DNA from: Zygnema cylindricum
Lineage: Eukaryota; Streptophyta; Zygnematophyceae; Zygnematales; Zygnemataceae
Length of the DNA stretch: 64,000 nucleotides
NCBI GenBank assembly: GCA_037447655.1
Contig: JBBHKE010001438.1
Span: forward strand, 1-64,000
Reading direction: 5' to 3'
In this document: positions 33,840-44,200 of the stretch, one piece after another
Numbering within the stretch: position 1 is the first letter of the stretch
Layout: the number at the start of each line of letters is the position of its first letter
Position numbers and translations under genes: made by a program
The notes under the pieces: model-generated
Database searches by the model: none
Told to the model about the DNA's origin: nothing
The model's input: only the letters and a program-made list of their open reading frames with translations

Positions 33840-34640
33840 AGATTGAAATTTCCTGTGAAAATTGTTTGGAAATGGAATTTGATTCGCTCTTATATTGCAA
33901 ATAATGCAAAGAAAACGTCAAACGCCTTAAAACAACCTCAAAGAAAAGATTTTTGCACATTCTTTTGTCCTTCCCTTGGTGTTTTCTATTTAGTGTATAC
34001 ACACCATGCGAAAGATTATGAATAACAAATATTATGATACGGTTTGTAGAAAGAAACCACAAATCTTTTCATCGCACAAAATAAAGCGTTTTATGAGCCA
34101 TAAATCGTCTCAGTGGAGCTCAATGAATAGCACTCCACTCCATTAAGACCCAAAAGTCGTTAATCAAGGTTGTTTACAATGAATGGATAAATTGTGATCG
34201 TCGAGTTCAAAATCTGCCAAAAACCTATGGCCATACTTTGCCCAATCATTGACAAAAGTCTTAAAACGACGACTTTCGGGTCATCCCCGTTCTATACTAC
34301 AATAAACTGCAAGCCTTCAATAGATTCTGCATTATATTGTGTATTGCACTTTGTTCTCACTTTTCAAAATGTAAATTTTAGGCCACTTATCTTGTGGAAT
34401 CATAAAAGCAAAATTAAGGCACAATGCCATCAAGACACTTTTTGCTTTGTCATTTAACGACAAAGCTTTCATCTTAGTGACGGGCTTTATTGAGATGATT
34501 TGGGTCTCATGTTTTGTCATCTTAGAAAAAAAAACGGTTGTGGTTCCATCGGGTGAACCACATCATAATTTTGGCCATTCGTCATTTGCCACATGACAAT
34601 TACAAAAAGACAAAAAGAAGCAGGGGAAGAAAAAAAATGT
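33840..34640. repeat. Diverged repeat shared with 58310-59330
   Basis: Blocks such as TTGTTTGGAAATGGAAT, CTCCATTCCATTAAG / CTCCACTCCATTAAG, GGCCACTTATCTTGTGGAAT and GACAAAGCTTTCATCTTAGTG recur in the same order and orientation near 58.3-59.3 kb. It is non-coding and the family is unknown. Confidence 0.6.
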
Positions 34641-34699
34641 GTGATTTTTTTCTTTTGCCTGTTGTTTTACTCGACTCAATGTTTTTCTGGCGTTGACTC

Positions 34700-35140
34700 C
34701 TTGCCCATCTAGTGCATGTACGTACAAAATTTACAAGGTTCTCGAACCTCCACGTTCAATCATGGGTCTTCGTAGGTCGTCGTTGCCTCATCCCCTCCCT
34801 CTCTCCTCCCCCTCTTTTTGGAATGAAACATAATAATAAGGGGAAACAACTTTTTTGACTATTTGTGCGTGAAAGTTGGGGACATGGCGAGAGGAAGAAG
34901 ACAAATAGTAAGAGGGAAAAGTCAAAAAATGAAATCGAAAATGTATGGCGTAAAGTTGTAGAACTTTCTGTTTTTGAATCGAACTGATTGGTTACCAATA
35001 CAAAACCAAATGGTTAAAATTTTTTATCAAACCGAACCAAACCATTTAAAAATATTTTGAATTTCACAAATCGAACCAGCGAGAAACCCGTTTGGACCCA
35101 TTTTATTTTATTTCGTCTCAAATGCGTGGAGTCTAGAATA
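34700..35140. repeat. Dispersed repeat, copy 1
   Basis: TTCAATCATGGGTCTTCGTA, then a CCTCTCTCCTCCCC tract and ACTATTTGTGCGTGAAA, then AACCGAACCAAACC and GAAACCCGTTTGGACCCA. The same order is seen at 62385-62760 and, in part, at 63820-64000. Confidence 0.65.
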
Positions 35141-35149
35141 AGTCAACCA

Positions 35150-36380
35150 GATAGGAATATGTTTAGGAGATGAATATTGTTTTCGTAAGGATAGTATAGT
35201 CCTCAATAAAGTTAAAATTACTACAGCAGCAAAAACAAGAAATTGAAAAAAAAAAATAGAATGAATGTCGCAATTGCCCCGACGATTGTCCCATTGATCG
35301 TCCTATCTCAAAGCAGGTCAACCTTAGCATCTCATAAAAACTATGCACATCTCATCCTACTCTTTGGCTTCGAATCCATTAGGCGGTCCCAATAATTTTA
35401 AAGACATGTTCATTGTCGCTGATATCTTGTAGAATCTTCCGTTGGGTTGCAAATTCCTCTTTTAGGTGGTGCGATGAAACAATCTCTCACCTACGTGCTT
35501 AAACGTTAGAGGTCCCACGTAGCTTGAGCTAAGACTTTGAAATAGGGCGGACTTCCATTAGCGAAAAAGTGGGTTTTTTACTGACGGCCGTACCGTTTCG
35601 TACAAGTTCGTAAGGATTTTTTTTTTTCAACGAAAACAACATTACAAAAAATTGTCCAAGGTTGTAGGCGTAAATTAGGACCGTCGGATTCAATTATACT
35701 TTTTATCTGTACGCCACGTCACCAACCCTACAGTTTTGTAAGACCGTGCACAATGAGGACAGTTTTTGAATACAGAACGTGTAAAAATAGGTTGCGTGGA
35801 AAAGGTAAAAAGAATCCAAGATGAGCGCCCGCGTATGTGCTTACACGTCGCATGGGCCATGTGCCTTCCGCCAGGGTGGCTGCGAATCCGCCGAAATTAT
35901 CCGTCACGCTCCCACCATCAAAGTTTGCCGCCGCCCTTTTGTCGCTGCGTTTTTAAATTTTGGGTAGTACATTTAATGCCCTCTGTACGAGTCATTAATT
36001 ATTACCTCCCCAGATACAGATGAACATCTCCGCTAGTACATATATTACCTCCGCTCATACGGATATTGCATTTTGACATTGCATTTGAAAATTCTTTCAA
36101 GATTTTAAGCATTGAATAATAACCTACATGTTACCAACCATAATGAGCCACGCAGGTTTACAGACGCGACCTAATCATAGTTCAAAAGTAGGTGACCGTA
36201 CGCCCGTACAATATGCCTATTGTATGCAAAACATACATTATGGCCTTAAGACCCATATTGTATTGGCCGCAAAATGAAATAGAATAGTAACAGGTTTGAG
36301 TTGCACATGGATCGATAGAGAATTAAACGTCATGTCTAAATTTGAAAAAAAAATCGGACAAAAAAATCTTTTTCTGTGAG
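35150..36380. other. Stretch without a recognised gene
   Basis: The 35830-35930 part is one of three copies of the unknown repeat described at 31565-31960. The rest shows nothing supportable. Confidence 0.35.
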
Positions 36381-36382
36381 TT

Positions 36383-36661
36383 TTGAGCAACTTTTTATTT
36401 AAACCGTCAGATTCGGACGATCTGACGATCGATGATAAAAGTAGCGATCTAAGAAGATCACATGAAAAACCTATAACACAACTTACGATAGGACTATCCT
36501 TAGATTCGGACGATCAAACGGTCGCTGATGAAAGTAGCGATCTAAGAAGATCACATGGAAAGCCCGTAACACAACTTAAGCTAAAGGCGGCCTACAAAAG
36601 GCTTACCAAAAAACGCCTTCTTTTGAACTATGGACCTAATGGAAGGCACGCCCTTCATTAA
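36383..36661 (+). CDS. Hypothetical small ORF with in-frame repeat
   Basis: A 92-codon ORF holds two copies of a 93 bp (31-codon) repeat starting at 36410 and 36503. Each encodes DSDDxTxxDxSSDLRRSHxKPxTQL. The repeat is a multiple of three and most differences between copies are conservative, which hints at past coding. The track opens at TTG or ATG-less context and no family is recognised. It may be a gene fragment. Confidence 0.25.
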   Translation: MSNFLFKPSDSDDLTIDDKSSDLRRSHEKPITQLTIGLSLDSDDQTVADESSDLRRSHGKPVTQLKLKAAYKRLTKKRLLLNYGPNGRHALH

Positions 36662-36811
36662 AATTTTATGTTCAATTACTGGGACGCCTAATGGAAGTCT
36701 ACCCTAAAACAAAGTTAGATATTTGCGTGGTTCACACTGAAAAAGGGGAAAACGGTATGGTATGGAAACGGTACTTTTGTCCGCCGTGAACTGTACGTGA
36801 CCAGCCCTCAG

Positions 36812-37253
36812 CACACCGCGAATCGTAATTAGAGTAAATTGCTCTAATTGGTCGCTCGAAATTTCGACACTATCACATCAAATGATTAAATGATTCTAAT
36901 TTTTCATTATGCTATTTAAGGTAAGTTTAATTAGCGTTTTAATTCTAATATATGTTCGTGGTGTGGAGTGCGGGGCGACTGATAGTACAAAAGTACTTTA
37001 TAAGTAAAAAAAGTACATATAATGACAATACAGTCGGTATCATGAAACTGCGTTTTAACAAACAGCGTAGATGCATCATAGTGACGATGGCTTTTGCAGT
37101 TCTGCGAATACCTTTTCAGTAGAGGATAACGCAAATTAGAGTACACATATAAAATTAAATTAAATTCCTTTTGGAAACAGTTTATCACATAAATTGATGA
37201 TTATAGTGTTTTTCACTGTTTTTAATTCTCCTAATTACGATGATGCGATGTAG
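36812..37253. mobile_element. Degraded MITE, relative of array unit 4
   Basis: Starts CACACCGCGAATCGTAATTA after CAG (36809-36811), continues GAGTAAATTGCTCTAATTGG and GTCGCTCGAAATTTCGACAC as in 22514-22620, and fades near 37253 at TAATTACGATGATGCGATGTA. Confidence 0.7.
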
Positions 37254-37689
37254 CGTGTCGTGGTCTGAAACCACTTACCCGTCAGAAAAAGGAAACGCTT
37301 TACGAACATGATATGTGAATCCTTCAAACCAAATGTACCAGCACAAGCGTTTGTACAGACCTTAAATAACCACAAAGGAACTTTAAACATGCATTTTTTT
37401 TTCTTTTTTCCTTCAGTGTTTTTTTTTTTTTTGACATTACCTGTTCTCTTATGTGATTGGTCCCCTAGTTTGTTCATAAGTTTGTGACATAGATGTCTCA
37501 TGCGCATAAATCGCACGCATGAAACGCCAAAAAAATAACGAATATGCGCATGAAACAAAATCATTTTTTTGTAAAATGCGTTGACTTTTGTTGACTTCAT
37601 ACTAAAAATAAAAATCAAAAAATATAAATGACTAAAAATACGATGACAAAATCAAACTTTCAGAGTTATAAACGAAAACCAGCGACGAC

Positions 37690-37830
37690 ATTGTCTCTTC
37701 GCTGGACTGTGAACCGGCAACCAGCGATCAGACTCTCTCGTCGCCAGCGATCACACTGTCGCTGGACTCTGAACCGGCAACCAGCGATGAGACTATCGGT
37801 TGACTCGGCGCTGAACTCATCGCCAGCGCA
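37690..37830. repeat. Short tandem repeat around CGCTGGACTSTGAACCGGCA
   Basis: The block CGCTGGACTGTGAACCGGCA plus ACCAGCGATSAGACT occurs at about 37700 and 37762 and is partly repeated afterwards. The 69-codon ORF across it is probably incidental. Confidence 0.5.
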
Positions 37831-37842
37831 AAGATAATAAAA

Positions 37843-39602
37843 AGAAATCGGGAAGCCATGGCGGAAAGTTTACGTACTAATGACGTCACAAGGTACATCG
37901 CAATATCACAAAACCCTAAACATCTACAATGTCACAAAAAACTCGACGTCTACAGCCGTCGCCATTTTTTAGACGTCATCAATTTTAGGAAGTTTCGCAG
38001 TCGTCTACATTTCGTTTCATGGTCTGTTGCACATTTTGTAGACCTATACAACTGCTACACATTTAAAATAACGAATGCTCAAGTGTATCAGGATTTCCTA
38101 CCTCTCATAAAATCCCATTACTACAACTATTCACAACCACACATTCCATCCATTGGAAAATACACATTCATATTGAAACGCTCACATTAAGGATCAACTT
38201 TTAATTAGAAGTAGCTCTTTTCTCCGCATAACATATAGCTTGGTCTCTTGCCCTCTTCGCTCAACCTTTCTTTTAATGTCTGTTTCCTCCACACTCCTCT
38301 CTTAAGTATTTCCCCCTTTTAACTACTAAAATGCTAATAGTTAGTGAGAGATTTCATTGCAAAAATGCCATTGCTCCAAATTGGTATTATTTGCTCAGGA
38401 CAAGGATTCGTCAAGAATTTCCACAAATTTTTAAAAAGGAAAAGATGCCTATTTTTCTTTTCGTCTTCGCCATTTATCCATCATCGCGTTGGACCAGCCA
38501 GGCCAAATTCAACGCTCCGTTGAACAAGCCTTTACCTGGGCCAATCATTGATCAACTAGGACTCGGACTGACTAATGCAAAAACGTGCGAAATCTACAAC
38601 TAACTACGTGGCATTTCTAACCAATCAAATGTTTCCTTTCACTACGTAACATTTACGTGCAAAAGTGCGCGCGAATTGAAACGCGACTCTACACGTTCGC
38701 GCGTCACAAATTTCACATGCGAAACCACCTACGTAAGGGTACTTTCGCATGTGTTAAAGTTACAGTTTTTTCTATCGTTCCATAACTTAGAAAAAAACGA
38801 GAAAATCCACAACCGTACCAAAAAATAGAAATTATCACCATACAAGTTGCGTTGCATTTAAAATTTATAAGTACAGTAGTTTGTCGTCTAGCGTGATGCA
38901 ATTTGTCGTCTAGCGCATTTCGACCCACTTTCACGTCATTTCAGCACATGTTCAAACTTTACATCAAACTTCCTTGTGAGGTGATTTGAAATTAAGTCCA
39001 ATAAGGTGAGCGAATAGTTAGACGTTGTCGCACGTGTTGGAATTTTTTTACATTTTTTGTGCGCGGAGTATCAAAAAAAATCACACTGCACGTTTCCAGC
39101 CTGTGCATACTGTTTTCCCTGCGCTGATTTCCGTGGCCATCTCTCTCAAACACACGTGTCTTCACACATACGGCGTAGGGAAAACATTGGGCACCTGTCG
39201 GCAAGTGGGACATAGTAAAGTTTCGGTTACATGGGCACACCGCATTAAGGGTGTGTGCCCATGTAACCAAAACTTTAGAATGTTACTTTAGATTTTAGCG
39301 CAAATTTTACGGTGTACTTTTCAACGCGTTCCTATGTCAATCGTTACTTGGACCTTCGGTACTTGAAATATGTTACAGTTGTAGATGTCTACAAAATGTG
39401 CGACAGAGTACGAAACGAATTGTAGACGACTACGAAACTTCCTAAAAGTGTTGAAGTCTACAAAAACGGCGACGGTTGTCGGCGTCGCTGTTTTGTGACA
39501 TTTTAGACGTTTAGGGTTTTGTGACATAGCGAAGTCATGATACCTTGCGACGTCATCAGTACGTAAACTTTCCGCTATGGCTTCCCGATTTCTTTTTCTT
39601 AT
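37843..39602. mobile_element. Long-TIR element, about 1.76 kb
   Basis: The left arm (37843-38080, from AAGAAATCGGGAAGCCATGG) and right arm (39370-39602, ending CTATGGCTTCCCGATTTCTT) are inverted copies of about 235 bp. They share CGTCTACAGCCGTCGCC-like and CCTAAACRTCTAMAATGTCAC blocks. The interior holds the dispersed repeat also seen at 21125-21300, a Tourist-like terminus GGGTACTTTCGCATGTG at 38736, and a 26 bp stem palindrome at 39216-39277. No transposase is present. Confidence 0.65.
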
Positions 39603-39639
39603 CTTTTATCATTCGATATGTCATTAAACTAAGACCAAA

Positions 39640-39698
39640 AATATTAAAAAAAAATATAAATATATATAAATATATATATATAGTTATACATATATGCA

Positions 39699-39733
<35 letters not shown>

Positions 39734-39780
39734 TTATATATGTATATATATTTATATATGTATATATATATATGTTTCAT
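39640..39780. repeat. TA-type microsatellite
   Basis: Runs of ATATAT with interspersed G and AAA over about 140 bp. Isoleucine/tyrosine ORFs on both strands are artefacts. Confidence 0.9.
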
Positions 39781-40004
39781 TTGATAGTACAGTATTATTG
39801 CTGCATTTCATTTAGAGAAGAGAGAAAGAAGAGCGGTCGAGTGAGAAAGAGTGGGAGAGACGAGGGCTACGTAAACTTTTGCAAAGGACCCATGCATGAA
39901 AGTGGAGATCCAAGACCCCAACGAATATTTTTCCGTACATACTTGTCATTTTTGTAAGTACATGCGCGTGACGAGCAGTGAAGAAAATAGCGTGTACTCT
40001 CCCT

Positions 40005-40086
40005 CGTGCAAAATTTTTCGAAGACGTGCAAAATTTTTAGAAGACGTGCAAAATTTTTAGAAGACGTGCAAATTTTTTCGAAGACG
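40005..40086. repeat. 20 bp tandem repeat, four units
   Basis: Unit GAAGACGTGCAAAATTTTTM, four copies with only one or two changes. Confidence 0.85.
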
Positions 40087-40169
40087 TTTCACGGGTGCAA
40101 TTCCGGTTTTCTATTCGTCAACAGGGTATTATTCTAATTAAAATCAGGTCGCGATTTGATTCCATTACA

Positions 40170-40470
40170 ATGTGAAGGTAAGCAGGCGTGACGTGGAAGT
40201 AAGTCGAAATGATAATAACGCCAAATTGACGTACTTTCCAAAGTTACAAGATGACGCAAAATGTACTTTGGTTTTCGCACATTTTTCGTACGGTGTAAGA
40301 TTTTATCGTTGCAAGTCCCATTTTGGCATTTTCTGCGAAAACGATGGAAAAATAGTAAAAAACCCATGGGCACACTCCCTTAAGCCATTTGCGTTGCGCC
40401 AGGGTGAATCCACCAAAAGCCGCTAAAAAATCTTTTGCCGGAAAATATTCACGACCAATCGTCACGGAAA
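40170..40470. repeat. Third copy of the unknown repeat family
   Basis: The 40350-40450 part aligns by eye with 31805-31885 and 35840-35920 (CCCATGGGCACACTCCCTTA..., GCGCCAGGGTGAATCCACC). No gene is assigned. Confidence 0.4.
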
Positions 40471-40577
40471 TGATTTTGCAATTAAAAACATTACGACAGA
40501 ATTTGTACGATGATATAATACGAATTTAAAAATCGAATCACTTGCGTACGGTTTTACAAATTTTAATCGTCGTCCAG

Positions 40578-40798
40578 TACACCGCCAATCGTTATTAGCG
40601 TTGTGTACGCTAATTCCGTCCCGCTTTGTTTTTTTTTTATTCTCAAATAGAGTTATCCACACTATTTAAAAAAAAACCTAATTCCTAATTAGAATAGACG
40701 ATTTCTTCGAAAATTTCCAAATTCCCAGTTAGCGTAAACCACGCTAATTATTCGTATACGCTAAAAAAACTTACACGCTAATAACGATTGGCGGTGTA
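40578..40798. mobile_element. MITE with TACACCGCC termini (221 bp) and CAG duplication
   Basis: TACACCGCCAATCGTTATTA at the left is exactly inverted at the right end (TAATAACGATTGGCGGTGTA). CAG lies at 40575-40577 and again at 40799-40801, giving a clean 3 bp target duplication. It is a shortened relative of array unit 3. Confidence 0.9.
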
Positions 40799-41271
40799 CA
40801 GTATAGTAAAGATAGGTAGTGAACCTTAACAGTACAGTACGAATCCATCGAGTGCTCGTACGGCTTGACTTTCCGAAAAGAGCGATAAAAAACAAAGATA
40901 GATATTGTCATTTCATAACTCGAGGTGGCCCAACCAATAGGATAAAAGGTCACGAATGAAGGGAAAAAATTAGACGACCATCTGTACGAGCTATAGCAAT
41001 GATGTAAATATATTAATATAAAGATGTTAATAAAATTACCTACGAATATATAAAAATGTAAGGAGAAATCTAAAATAAATAAACATCGTTTACCACTGTG
41101 ACCCTTGTCGATATAAGGCTAGGGCTTGGGCTCCTTGAAGAATAACAAGATTGACGCCACATTATTATTTTATATTATTTTATTCCTCATTTGCTACTTT
41201 TGATATACTTATTGACCTAAATTATCTGTTCAATATTAACTTGAATCACCTGTTCAAATATTGCTTTTAAA

Positions 41272-44200
41272 ATGTCGAAAAGTGACAAATTGTCACAAAC
41301 CGATGGTTTCTTGGAGACTCCGATTGGTTCGGCGGCAAGTTTTTATCTCCACTCTTGTCGTTTTCCCTCGAATCATGACGTAAGCAATGGGAATCATCTT
41401 TTATCAAATAAGGATTCTCATTTCATGGTCGTGAAAGAACTTCTCCACGATGTCGATTTAACAAATGATCCAAATGTGAGGAAAGGGGAAGGAGGAGAGA
41501 TTATTGGCAAGACAATATGGACCATGGACTCCAAAAATAAAAATAAAATTGATAGGAAATTTTTTGATAGGAATGGAGAATTAGCTTTATTGAAATTTGA
41601 ACTTAATCCAGAAACATTGTTAAAATCGAAATTGGAATCAGAACCAAATTCGGATTCGGATTCCAATTCGGATTCGGATTCGAATTTAGATTCGGGTTCG
41701 AATTCGGATGCCGAATCGAAACGGTTTTTGGAATCGAAACTGGTATTGAAAACGAAAAAAATCAAAAAGAAAAAAAATCCGAAGCGAAGAAATACAATGA
41801 GAGGAGGAGAGTCGAAATTTTGCATCAGTTGCATCTGGCATATCCAATCTGCTGTATGGGAGTTCTCACATATCTTGTCGGTATGATTTCCGGTAAGGAA
41901 ACCTATTTCTACCTCTTGTTTCGAATTCATTCTGAAAAAATAAACAAAAAAATCGTCTTTTCATGTGGCACATTTTTGCATGTGGTACAATGTGTGCTCT
42001 AAATAGTGTGCACGTAACAATTCGCAATTTTGTTTTTATATAGAGAAAAATGCATTTGTCATGGATTTTTGCAATTTCTCCCGGAAGACTTAATCTAAAT
42101 GCACCTTCCCAAAATAAATAAAAAATCTCAATTTACTAAAAAAAAAGATTTATTACTCAATTACTCTACAGATGTATTTTGAAACTCTGTTTTTCTACTA
42201 GATTTGTTCCTTCTTTGAATATTCCTTCAGGGTTTAGGACAATAGAAAAGGCGGCGGCGGTAGAAAAAGACGTGTACGGATGTGTGACGGTACGTGATGT
42301 TGTAGAGTTTTGTCTCTTTTAAATAATTATTCCAGGGGGGTTTTCTCCAGCTATGTTTGTGGGTCATTTGGGGAAACTAGAATTGGCAAGCTCCTCTATC
42401 GCCACCAGTCTGGCTACAGTAACAGGATACAGTAGTCTGGTAGGTCTCTCTTTTCCTTTTGGGGCCCTTCTTTTTTCCTTTTCTTTTTCCCTTTCTTTTT
42501 ATCTCTTCTTTCATGCAATTTGGTCTTATTCGGCCTTAGTAATTTTCATGTTGAAACCGCTTGAGGGAATTTGCGGTGTTGAAAATAACAAAAAATTGGC
42601 CTTTTGCAAGATACAATGTGACAGTGGGTCACACATCATGTAATGGGTGTGTTTATTAAAAGGATTCTTTGGGAAGCATAACTTTAATGATTAAATACCT
42701 GACGTAAAAAGATATATACGGTGCATGTAGAAATACAGCAGAAATTCAGCGGAAATTCAGCGGAAATTGTACAAACTTGATGTATTTTTGTGTAAGAGTT
42801 GTGTACAATCTAGAGTAACTGGTTCATATGTTTATTAGAGGAATGTCTGTAACATGCATAAAATATCTTAAGGTAAGGTGTCACCAAAATAAGGAATTCA
42901 AGGTCTTTGCAAGTTGCCGAGGCAAAATTTATGGGTTTTTTTGTGATTCTCTCTTCAAATCTATTCTTCTTGTCTTCTTTTGATAAGAAAGTAACATTAA
43001 ATGATTGCTTGATAGCTGGTTTTTAAACAACAAACCTACTGGCCATGTGCTAACACTTGTTATCGATTTCTTCAATGGATATACATTTCGATGACCTTTC
43101 ATGAACCTCGTGCATTTGCATTTGATTCTTTCATTCGAACGACTCTCCCTACTAGAGATGTTGCTGTTTTTAAACACTTCATAGGTCTTTTCATATGTTG
43201 ATTTGTATATGATCTTTGAGGAAGTCCTTTCTTACTAGAAATGATGTTTCGCTAAAAAAATGGACATTGTTTTGCTATCAGCGTTTTGTACTAGGAGTTA
43301 TTTTGTTTACAAATTCTGACATTAATTTGTTTTCTAATTTTTCCTAGAGATGTTGTGTCTTCTACAAATTTTTACATTTTTTTGTTTTCATAAATTCTTA
43401 CTGGAGGTGTTGGTTTGTTAACATTGTTTTGGTATAAAAATTCTTACCAGAGCTATAATTGATTTTTTTTTGACATTGCTCACAGGAGTTATTTTTTTTT
43501 TTTACAAATTTTGACATCGTCTTGTTGCTATTCACATTTTTTTGGCATAGTGTTGTTATAACAGTTTCATACTAGAGTCTTTGTTTCGTTTCAAGGGACC
43601 TCGTCTGTTTTAACATCTTGTTCCTAGAGATGATTTTTTTTACAACTTTCCACATCGGATTTTCCTAGTAGAGATGCTTTTTGCTCTGACATGGTTTTCT
43701 TATCAAACGTTCGTACTAGAGATGTTATCTTTTATTTTAGTTTCTACATTTTTTTGTTGCCAAAGTATTTTGCTGTTGTCTTGCGTAAAAATACGACATT
43801 GTTTTGTTTCTAAATTTTCCCTCTAGAGATGTCGCTTTACTTACAGCTTCCAATTTTCTATCGACGTCTCTTACTGGATACGTGGAATGTTACAAGTTCT
43901 GACATTTTTTTGTATATTGGATTTTCTTACTAAAAAGTTGTGTTTGTTTACAAATTCGGACATTACTTCGTTATTCTATGTTGCAGACGGACTTTCTGGA
44001 GCCATGGATACTCTTTGTGGCCAAGCTTATGGAGCCAAAAATTACATTGACCTTGGAGTCAATATGCAACAAGGTTTTCTTGTTTTAACTTTTTTTTCCA
44101 TACCCATTGCGGTTATATGGATCTATGTTGGCCCCATATTGATTTTTCTGGGTTTGGACCCTGCGGTTTCTCACATGGCTGGAGTATACTGTTTTTGGCT

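Noticed and set aside
39545-39784. Ile/Tyr-rich ORFs on both strands
   Set aside because: TA microsatellite.
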